6,902 bases of DNA from Hyphomicrobiales bacterium (GTDB lineage: Bacteria; Pseudomonadota; Alphaproteobacteria; Rhizobiales; Aestuariivirgaceae). A program made the position numbers and the translations under genes. Numbering within the stretch: position 1 is the first letter of the stretch; each line of letters opens with the position of its first letter. The notes beneath the pieces were generated by a model, which saw only the letters and a list, made by a program, of their open reading frames with translations, did no database searches and was not told where the DNA came from. This document shows positions 1 to 4,667 of the stretch, one piece after another. The stretch is taken from positions 1-6,902 of the forward strand of contig PLXI01000283.1 in assembly GCA_003151375.1 (NCBI GenBank), read 5' to 3'.

Positions 1-568
1 CGGCCTCGGCCTTGTTTTGCGAGGCCACAGCCAAAGCATCTTGCTGGTCGCGCGTGATCTGCCATTGCTTGGCAACGTTTTCAGCCGTGGTGCCCATGTG
101 ATAGCCGTTAAAGGCATCCCACAGCCCATCGCGGATCATGGTGTCAATCATCATATAGTCGCCCATCTTTACGCCATCACGCAAATGTTGAGCGTGGGGG
201 GCTTTGCTCATCGACTCTTGACCGCCCGCGACGATGATATTGGCATCGCCATTGGCAATCTGTTGCAGGCCGAGTGCTACGGCACGAAGGCCGGAGCCGC
301 AAAGCTGGTTCATGCCCCAAGCCGGGGTGGTGTTGGGAATGCCAGCATTGATTGAGGCTATGCGCGCCGGATTTTGCCCTTGGGCTGCGGTCAGCACTTG
401 GCCCAGGATGACCTCATCGACTTGGCCAGGCTCCAGCTTAGCGCGTGCTAACGCTGCCTTGATCGCCACCGTGCCAAGCTGGGCGGCGGTGAGGGATGAA
501 AGCGAGCCGTTGAAAGAACCAACTGGGGTTCTGGCCGCCGAAACGATTACAATATCTTTGCTGCTCAT
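1..568 (-). CDS. phaA: Acetyl-CoA acetyltransferase (beta-ketothiolase), N-terminal part, cut by window edge
   Basis: This thiolase condenses two acetyl-CoA into acetoacetyl-CoA, the first step of polyhydroxybutyrate synthesis; it can also work in the degradative direction. The 189 visible residues begin MSSKDIVIVSAARTPVGSF, the usual biosynthetic thiolase N-terminus. The nucleophilic cysteine lies in NQLCGSGLRAV (Cys90, close to Cys89 of the Zoogloea enzyme), followed by the VAGGQESMS segment (113-121) and the GYHMGTTAENVA stretch (155-166) typical of the family. The C-terminal half, with the catalytic His and second Cys, lies outside the window. The ATG at 568-566 is preceded by a GGAGA ribosome site at 580-576. 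The gene is divergent from phaR, as phaAB is in rhizobia, which supports a PHB role; other acetyl-CoA acetyltransferases (atoB-like) share these motifs, so the symbol is less certain than the enzyme class. Confidence 0.9.
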   Translation of the reverse strand, partial: MSSKDIVIVSAARTPVGSFNGSLSSLTAAQLGTVAIKAALARAKLEPGQVDEVILGQVLTAAQGQNPARIASINAGIPNTTPAWGMNQLCGSGLRAVALGLQQIANGDANIIVAGGQESMSKAPHAQHLRDGVKMGDYMMIDTMIRDGLWDAFNGYHMGTTAENVAKQWQITRDQQDALAVASQNKAEA

Positions 569-589
569 GAAGAAGTCTCCAAATTTGGG

Positions 590-617
590 ATAGAATTAAG
601 CCTAACTGGCTGGCCAA
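590..617 (-). promoter_or_regulatory. Possible promoter of the thiolase gene
   Basis: On the minus strand TTGGCC (617-612) and TTCTAT (595-590) are separated by 16 bases, roughly fitting a housekeeping -35/-10 pair, and lie just upstream of the GGAGA ribosome site. Both hexamers are imperfect. The TGC-rich block at 628-659 lies directly upstream of this -35. The call rests only on position and weak consensus similarity. Confidence 0.25.
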
Positions 618-627
618 TGCGAGATGT

Positions 628-659
628 TTTTGCACTTGCGTCGGTGCAGTGCGGTGTGC
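628..659. promoter_or_regulatory. TGC-rich block, candidate PhaR operator between phaA and phaR
   Basis: The block carries repeated TGC words: TTTTGCACTT at 628-637, TTGCG at 636-640, TGCAGTGC at 645-652 and TGTGC at 655-659. PhaR regulators of Paracoccus and Rhodobacter are known to bind TGC-rich sites and to repress their own gene and phasin genes, so a site beside phaR is expected. Two ten-base words from this block, TTTTGCACTT and GCAGTGCGGT, recur upstream of the DUF1127 gene (3580-3589 and 3502-3511). Binding is an inference. Confidence 0.45.
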
Positions 660-693
660 GAGCCTAAGCCAGCACTTTAGGGAGTGAATTGTT

Positions 694-1329
694 GTGAGTG
701 ATGAGCAAAAAACCAGCCAAAGCGCCGAAGCCATTGTAATTAAAAAATATGCCAATCGCAGGCTCTATAACACGGCCACTTCAACCTATGTGACATTGGA
801 TGATTTGTCGCAGATGGTGAAGCAAGGGCAGAATTTTCAAGTGGTGGATGCCAAGACCGGAGAGGACATCACGCGTTCGGTTTTAACCCAGATTATATTT
901 GAAGAAGAAAACAAAGGTGGGGCACAAACGTTGCTGCCAGTGAATTTCCTGCGCCAGTTGATTAAATTTTATGGCGACCAAATGCAGAGTGTGGTTCCGG
1001 GCTATCTTGAGTTCTCACTCGACAATCTGATGAAGGATCAAGACAAGATTAGAAAACAGATGATGGATGCCATGGGTAACATGGGCGTTGGCGGATTGGG
1101 CGTGGGTAATTTGGGTTTGGCAAACCCGATGTTGGGGATGGAAGAACAGGCCAAACGCAACATGGCCATGTTCAATGATGCGATGAAATTGTTTAATCCA
1201 TTCGCTGCTGCTATGTCGGGTGCTGCAGCCGCACCGCAAGCACCAAAAGCTTCAGCGCAAGATGATCTTCAGGCGTTGCGTGAGCAGATGACTGCCATGC
1301 AAGACAAACTTAACAAAATGGGCAAGTGA
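694..1329 (+). CDS. phaR: Polyhydroxyalkanoate synthesis regulator PhaR (AniA type)
   Basis: PhaR is a cytoplasmic DNA-binding protein that senses PHA granules; it represses phasin genes, its own gene and, in rhizobia, other carbon-flow genes. The N-terminal PHB/PHA accumulation regulator DNA-binding domain spans about residues 14-75, with the hallmark IKKYANRRLYNTATSTYVTL. A second accumulation-regulator domain covers about 80-122 (LPVNFLRQLIKFYGDQMQ). A Gly/Met-rich stretch follows (127-149), then a helix with FNPFAAA (167-173), an Ala/Pro linker and a short predicted coiled coil (190-209). The start is GTG at 694, preceded by AGGGAG at 679-684 with nine bases of spacing; no better in-frame start is visible. 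The length of 211 residues is normal for alphaproteobacterial members. The stop codon touches the convergent gene. The upstream TGC-rich block suggests autoregulation. Confidence 0.93.
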   Translation: MSDEQKTSQSAEAIVIKKYANRRLYNTATSTYVTLDDLSQMVKQGQNFQVVDAKTGEDITRSVLTQIIFEEENKGGAQTLLPVNFLRQLIKFYGDQMQSVVPGYLEFSLDNLMKDQDKIRKQMMDAMGNMGVGGLGVGNLGLANPMLGMEEQAKRNMAMFNDAMKLFNPFAAAMSGAAAAPQAPKASAQDDLQALREQMTAMQDKLNKMGK

Positions 1330-3390
1330 TTAAGCCGCGTTGACAGACTTATCGTCTGGTTCAGCAGCGCTCGGGGTTGGGCTTAGACCGTCCAACGCCG
1401 CACGCAGCTTAGCGATACTGTCGTCAATGGCAGAGAAATCGAGCGGCACCTCAAACTCCGAAACGGGTTGGGCTTGTGGTACGTCAATGATTGTCTCCGG
1501 CACCACAGCGGTGACCTCAACGTGTGGCTCGTCTTGCGGCTCTTCTTGGGGAACTTCTTGCGTCACCATTTCTGGTTGCTGTTGCGGCGCCTCGCTCACA
1601 TCAAGACTTTCCACATCAGGAATTTCCACAGTCCATTGCTTATCCAACGAAGGCTGGCCAATGTGATAGCCCTGCAGATAATCAGCACCAAGTTGCGCCA
1701 ACACTTCTGCATCTTCTTGTGACTCAATCCATTGCGCGACAATTTTAATGTTGGAACTCTTGGCCAATTCCACCAGGCTTCTCACCAGGATTTTATTTTC
1801 GGGATGGTTGCTGATGTCTTTGCAAAGCGTGCCATCAAGCTTCACAATGTTGATTGGCAGTTCACGCAAATGGCGCATGGACGCATAGCCTTGGCCAAAA
1901 TGATCAATGGCCACAGACGTTCCGACATCGTGCAAACATTCCATAAAACGGCGCGCCGGCTTAAGGTTGGCCAAGGTCACAGCTTCACTAAATTCCATTG
2001 TCAGGCGGTTGGCGACGGCTTTATTTGCATTTAATAAATCCAGCAGTTGATCTTGCCTGAAGGCATCGCCAACAGTTGTGCTTGAGACATTCATGTTCAA
2101 CCGCAAATCCGGGTTTTCATGCAAGGCTTGGATAATAAGTTGCAGCACGGCGCGGTCGATCAAATGTGCAAGGCCAAGGCGTTCAGCAAGAGGGATGATT
2201 TCAGCGATGCTGAAGGCACTTTGTCCTTCTGCCTCAGGCAGGCGCAATAAGGCTTCATACATGATAGGTTGCCCGGTCTGGACATCCACGATTGGCTGAT
2301 AGGCCAAGCGGCAGGTTTGCTCACGCAGGCACTTTATCAATTCTATTGCACAGCGCGAATTGAATTCGCGTTTGGCCTCTCGGCTCGCAGATGTTTGATA
2401 AATCACAGAACTATTTCCAGCCTGGCGCATTGCATCTGACAAAGCCTCTTCTGCATTGGAAATTGCCGTTGCTGCGGTGTCGGCATTTTGTGGCAGAGAC
2501 ACTGCCCCGAAGGAAATGTTTGTCCAAACCGGACCCTTGCCAGTTCCAACTGCGTTTTCGCGTATTGCAGAGGTGAAGCGAGCCAGCGCTGTGGCCAGTT
2601 CAGTCTCACTGCACTCCTTAAGAATGAAGCCAAACTTGCTGCCCGAATAGCGTGCGATGCCATCACCCATGCGCATCACATGTTTCAAACGGTGGCTGAC
2701 TTGGACGATCACTTCGTTGCCAAAGTCAAAGCCGTAAGCATCATTGACCAAATTGAGATTGTTGATTGCAGCTATGGCAAAAGCGCATTGGGTTCCAGAT
2801 TTTTGGGCGCTGTTAATTACTTCTGCCAGTGCTTCGGTCATCCGACCGCGGTTCATCATGCCGGTCAGCGGATCATTCGTGCCAAGAAAGCTGAGCTTGT
2901 GTTCGCGGGCATAGCGTGCGTCAATGCGCCGGATCGTTCCGAAAACGATTTTGGGTGTGCCGTCATCGCCTGCTTGCCATTGGCCATTGTCTTCAAGGCG
3001 AATGAGGCTGCTATTCAGGTCTGCTTGAGGGCGGAAAGCATATTCAACTTTGAAAGAAACCCCAGGGCCCAAGTCGCGCTCTTTGGAATGAAACACAGCT
3101 TCATAGCGTGTTGTGAGGTTTTCAGAATCCAACATGCTGGCAAAATGCCGCCCGGTCTTGATGGATTCGAGCTTGCAGCCCAAAATCTCAGTGACATTGC
3201 TGCTCCAGGTAATCGTATCACTGGCTATATCCCAGCGGTAGGCGGCTTCTTCAGCAGCAACAAGGGCTTGCAGGAAATTTAGCTCACCGCTGTCTACAGA
3301 ACCACTGAGTCGGGGTTTGGGCTTTTCGACACGCAATTCGCCAAAGGCTCCGCCAAAATCGAAAATTTTACTGTCAGCTATATCCGTCAC
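1330..3390 (-). CDS. PAS-like/GGDEF/EAL protein, both catalytic sites degenerate
   Basis: This is a soluble-looking c-di-GMP family protein with no predicted membrane segment. Residues about 40-160 resemble a PAS fold (YRWDIASDTITWSSNVTEIL). A GGDEF domain covers about 165-335: DPLTGMMNR (173-181) is intact, but the signature is SGSKF (249-253), so cyclase activity is unlikely. An EAL domain covers about 345-580. EALLR (379-383), Asn434, Glu469, Asp496, Lys517, Glu556 and Gln573 are kept. The second Asp of the usual DDFG is His497 (IDHFGQG), and the first Glu of AEGVE is Gln553 (VAQWIE); in RocR that Glu is assigned as the general base. Phosphodiesterase activity is therefore doubtful. A Pro/Gln/Glu-rich tail (about 590-650) and a short helix end the protein. 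The start is GTG at 3390, preceded by GGAAAGG near 3405-3399. A sensor or scaffold role is inference. Confidence 0.85.
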   Translation of the reverse strand: MTDIADSKIFDFGGAFGELRVEKPKPRLSGSVDSGELNFLQALVAAEEAAYRWDIASDTITWSSNVTEILGCKLESIKTGRHFASMLDSENLTTRYEAVFHSKERDLGPGVSFKVEYAFRPQADLNSSLIRLEDNGQWQAGDDGTPKIVFGTIRRIDARYAREHKLSFLGTNDPLTGMMNRGRMTEALAEVINSAQKSGTQCAFAIAAINNLNLVNDAYGFDFGNEVIVQVSHRLKHVMRMGDGIARYSGSKFGFILKECSETELATALARFTSAIRENAVGTGKGPVWTNISFGAVSLPQNADTAATAISNAEEALSDAMRQAGNSSVIYQTSASREAKREFNSRCAIELIKCLREQTCRLAYQPIVDVQTGQPIMYEALLRLPEAEGQSAFSIAEIIPLAERLGLAHLIDRAVLQLIIQALHENPDLRLNMNVSSTTVGDAFRQDQLLDLLNANKAVANRLTMEFSEAVTLANLKPARRFMECLHDVGTSVAIDHFGQGYASMRHLRELPINIVKLDGTLCKDISNHPENKILVRSLVELAKSSNIKIVAQWIESQEDAEVLAQLGADYLQGYHIGQPSLDKQWTVEIPDVESLDVSEAPQQQPEMVTQEVPQEEPQDEPHVEVTAVVPETIIDVPQAQPVSEFEVPLDFSAIDDSIAKLRAALDGLSPTPSAAEPDDKSVNAA

Positions 3391-3501
3391 TCTAGTGGCC
3401 TTTCCTGCTTTTTGACTGTTCTAGCGCCAGAAGGGTAAATAAATGGGCAAAGACAAGACCTCCGATGGCTAAAAAATGATCCTAATCGTGGCGGCTTTGT
3501 G

Positions 3502-3511
3502 GCAGTGCGGT
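3502..3511 (+). repeat. GCAGTGCGGT word shared with the phaR upstream region
   Basis: GCAGTGCGGT here is identical to 646-655 upstream of phaR. It lies in the divergent region between the GGDEF/EAL gene and the DUF1127 gene, about 150 bases before the latter. It may be an auxiliary half-site for the same regulator, or chance. Confidence 0.35.
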
Positions 3512-3546
3512 ATAAACGCCTAAAAGTATTACAATTATATAAACAT

Positions 3547-3557
3547 ATGATAATCAT
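3547..3557. promoter_or_regulatory. ATGATAATCAT palindrome, weak Fur/Mur-like core
   Basis: ATGATAATCAT is a perfect inverted repeat with one central base, lying in an AT-rich stretch (about 3522-3570) of the divergent region. TGATAATCATT equals the centre of the 19-base Fur consensus, but the outer positions match poorly, so only a half-strength or degenerate site could exist. A metal-regulator site is possible; an incidental AT-rich palindrome is as likely. Confidence 0.2.
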
Positions 3558-3573
3558 TGAGTATTAGTAGCCA

Positions 3574-3609
3574 TGCAAATTTTGCACTTCTCATTTTGCT
3601 GCAGTGCAC
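3574..3609. promoter_or_regulatory. TGC-rich inverted-repeat block upstream of the DUF1127 gene, candidate PhaR-type operator
   Basis: TGCAAATTTTGCA (3574-3586) is a 6-base inverted repeat around one central T. It overlaps TTTTGCACTT (3580-3589) and is followed by CTGCAGTGCAC (3599-3609), itself two overlapping palindromes. TTTTGCACTT followed by TGCAGTGC also occurs at 628-652 beside phaR, with 10 bases between the words here and 7 there. The block ends about 50 bases before the DUF1127 start, a plausible operator position. That PhaR is the binder is inferred from the sharing. Confidence 0.4.
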
Positions 3610-3624
3610 CTAAATGAGGGACGT

Positions 3625-3652
3625 TGATCAAAAGAAGATGATCAAGAAGGAG
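3625..3652 (+). promoter_or_regulatory. Leader hairpin of paired TGATCA copies and strong ribosome site of the first DUF1127 gene
   Basis: Two TGATCA palindromes (3625-3630 and 3639-3644) flank an 8-base purine-rich spacer and could pair as a small hairpin. They also form an imperfect direct repeat, TGATCAAAAGAAG and TGATCAAGAAG. The second copy runs into AAGAAGGAG (3644-3652), a strong Shine-Dalgarno sequence ending 7 bases before the ATG. A role in translation control is possible but not shown. Confidence 0.4.
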
Positions 3653-3659
3653 TTTGAAT

Positions 3660-3809
3660 ATGTTTGAAGTTTTAAAGACCCGCATCACCACTTGGAAGCG
3701 TTACAACCGTACTGTAACTGAGCTGCAGGCTCTCACCAACCGCGAACTGGCTGACTTGGGCATTGCCCGCGGCGATATCGCTCGAATTGCCCGCGAAGCG
3801 GCCCGCTAA
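3660..3809 (+). CDS. Small DUF1127 protein, 49 residues
   Basis: This is a DUF1127 (YjiS-like) protein, a family of arginine-rich small proteins common in Alphaproteobacteria. The Rhodobacter member CcaF1 is known as an RNA-binding protein affecting sRNA maturation and RNA turnover; others have been linked to phosphate, nitrogen and stress responses. The sequence opens MFEVLKTRITTWKRYNRTV, then has the family core TNRELADLGIARGDIARIA (26-44) and ends in a basic tail. Length and layout match single-domain members. The ATG at 3660 follows AAGAAGGAG with ideal spacing. The second DUF1127 gene starts one base after its stop, so the two are probably coupled in translation, and the CCUCC hairpins follow on the same transcript. 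RNA binding here is inference from the family; the gene identity itself is clear. Confidence 0.88.
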   Translation: MFEVLKTRITTWKRYNRTVTELQALTNRELADLGIARGDIARIAREAAR

Positions 3810-3810
3810 T

Positions 3811-3954
3811 ATGCTTCGTCGGTTCCTGCGCTCAAAAATGCCGGGAGCTTCACAAAGACAAGCGCGCCCACTTTATGTGCGCCTGTCAGATGCCGATCTC
3901 ATTGATATGGGCATCAAAAGATATCAACTCGAGGCCGCTTCCTCCCGGCAGTGA
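3811..3954 (+). CDS. Second small DUF1127-like protein, 47 residues
   Basis: The product keeps the C-terminal half of the DUF1127 core, VRLSDADLIDMGIKRYQLEA (24-43), matching the upstream paralogue's LTNRELADLGIARGDIA pattern. Its N-terminus is short and very basic (MLRRFLRSKMPGASQRQARP). The start at 3811 lies one base after the first gene's stop (TAATATG), which suggests translational coupling and explains the lack of an independent strong ribosome site. An in-frame ATG at 3763 lies inside the upstream gene and adds residues unlike the family, so I reject it. The last codons (Ser-Ser-Arg-Gln-stop) lie inside the first CCUCC hairpin, so coding and sRNA sequence overlap. The core is shorter and more diverged than the first copy. 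It probably arose by duplication; a separate function is unknown. Confidence 0.75.
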   Translation: MLRRFLRSKMPGASQRQARPLYVRLSDADLIDMGIKRYQLEAASSRQ

Positions 3955-4000
3955 CTCGAGCAAATGAGCCCGGCGCACCTCCTCCCGCGCCGGGCTTTTT
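3928..4000 (+). ncRNA. Cuckoo/CcsR-type small RNA: two hairpins with CCUCC-type loops, 3'-derived
   Basis: Hairpin 1 pairs CTCGAGGCCG (3928-3937) with CGGC (3946-3949) and, beyond a 5-base bulge, CTCGAG (3955-3960). Its loop region reads CTTCCTCCC at 3938-3946 (the last C pairs), one base different from CCTCCTCCC. Hairpin 2 is the terminator stem, with the exact nine-base CCTCCTCCC in its loop (3978-3986). In Rhodobacter, CcsR RNAs with CCUCCUCCC loop motifs are processed from a transcript that also encodes a DUF1127 protein, and relatives (cuckoo RNAs) were described across Alphaproteobacteria, so both motif and neighbourhood fit. The motif resembles the anti-Shine-Dalgarno of 16S rRNA. The 5' end is unknown and could lie upstream, within the second DUF1127 gene. 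Confidence 0.75.
3967..4000 (+). terminator. Rho-independent terminator of the DUF1127 unit (also sRNA hairpin 2)
   Basis: A perfect nine-pair stem, GCCCGGCGC (3968-3976) with GCGCCGGGC (3987-3995), extended by an A-T pair, is followed by five T residues (3996-4000) and then ATT. The 10-base loop is ACCTCCTCCC. It ends the DUF1127 transcript and insulates it from the ATP synthase operon. Confidence 0.93.
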
Positions 4001-4042
4001 ATTGTAAAATTGCTGCCGCGACTTTGTGCCGTCAATTCGTCG

Positions 4043-4070
4043 TTGCCAGCCCCAATTTCATGTGTTAGCA
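4043..4070 (+). promoter_or_regulatory. Possible promoter of the ATP synthase operon
   Basis: TTGCCA (4043-4048) and TTAGCA (4065-4070), 16 bases apart, are the best -35/-10 pair I see between the terminator and atpH. The -10 is poor. Some promoter must lie in this roughly 108-base gap, because the preceding transcript is terminated, but its exact place is uncertain. Confidence 0.2.
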
Positions 4071-4108
4071 GGCCCTCGCGTCAATCTAACAATTCGGAAA
4101 CATTGCTC

Positions 4109-4666
4109 GTGGCGGCACAAAATATGACAAGCGGCGTGGCGGGGCGGTATGCCAATGCGCTGTTTGAGCTTGCAAAAGAACAAAAGGCGGTTCCCGCCAC
4201 ATCAAAAGCCCTCGATAGCCTGTCGCGGGCTATTGCTGAATCATCAGATTTAAAGCGGCTTCTCGTTTCGCCGGTATTTAAAAGTGAAGATCAAATGGCC
4301 GCCATTGAAGCTTTGGCGGCTAAAGGTGAATTTTCCGGCCTGGCATTAAATTTCGCCAAACTGATGTGTGAAAATCGTCGTTTGGCGGTTTTGCCTGGGG
4401 CAATCACCGCTTTCCAAGCTATGGTGGCTGAAGCCAATGGCGAGGTTGTGGCCGAAGTGGCCTCAGCTGAAAAGCTCTCGCCCGCGCAGATGAAAGATTT
4501 GACCGCAGCGCTTAATGCGCGTGTGGGCAAAGACGTGCAACTCGTCACATCGATTGATCAATCACTTCTCGGTGGCTTAACCGTTAAAATCGGTTCAACG
4601 CTCATCGACAATTCGCTCAAAACAAAACTCCAAAACCTCAAAGTTTCAATGAAGGGAAGCGCCTGA
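4109..4666 (+). CDS. atpH: F1 ATP synthase delta subunit
   Basis: AtpH is the OSCP-type delta subunit, which joins the peripheral stalk (b subunits) to the top of the F1 head on the cytoplasmic face of the membrane. The N-terminal helical domain begins SGVAGRYANALFELA (residues 8-22 from the chosen start), followed by DLKRLLVSPVFKSEDQ (47-62) and ENRRLAVLPG (88-97). The C-terminal signature GGLTVKIGSTLIDNSLKTKL spans 155-174. I chose GTG at 4109 (185 residues): it matches alphaproteobacterial AtpH length and has GGAAA (4096-4100) about eight bases before it. TTG at 4103 and ATG at 4124 remain possible. A longer reading from ATG 4010 adds unfamily-like residues. The stop lies one base before atpA, so the two are coupled. 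atpH before atpA is the normal alphaproteobacterial order. Confidence 0.93.
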   Translation: MAAQNMTSGVAGRYANALFELAKEQKAVPATSKALDSLSRAIAESSDLKRLLVSPVFKSEDQMAAIEALAAKGEFSGLALNFAKLMCENRRLAVLPGAITAFQAMVAEANGEVVAEVASAEKLSPAQMKDLTAALNARVGKDVQLVTSIDQSLLGGLTVKIGSTLIDNSLKTKLQNLKVSMKGSA

Positions 4667-4667
4667 C

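Noticed and set aside
438..755. Open frame (105 codons) on the minus strand across the phaA-phaR gap
   Set aside because: It overlaps the starts of both real genes in another frame, and part of it is only a frame shadow of the thiolase.
2488..3282. Long open frame (264 codons) on the plus strand opposite the GGDEF/EAL gene
   Set aside because: It is the antisense shadow of a well-supported gene, has no recognisable domain, and its composition follows the opposing codon pattern.
3421..3450. Nine-codon leader-peptide-like frame (minus strand, TTG start, GGAGG at 3463-3459) before the GGDEF/EAL gene
   Set aside because: The GGAGG is attractive, but the frame is very short, starts with TTG, has no regulatory codon run and no attenuator hairpin.
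3547..3557. A full Fur box at the ATGATAATCAT palindrome
   Set aside because: Only the central 11 bases fit the 19-base consensus and the flanks do not, so I list it only as a weak palindrome.
3763..3810. Upstream ATG for the second DUF1127 gene
   Set aside because: It lies out of frame inside the first DUF1127 gene; the start at 3811 gives the coupled arrangement and a family-like length.
4010..4108. Upstream extension of atpH from ATG 4010
   Set aside because: The extra 33 residues do not resemble any AtpH N-terminus, would start only ten bases after the terminator, and lack a ribosome site.
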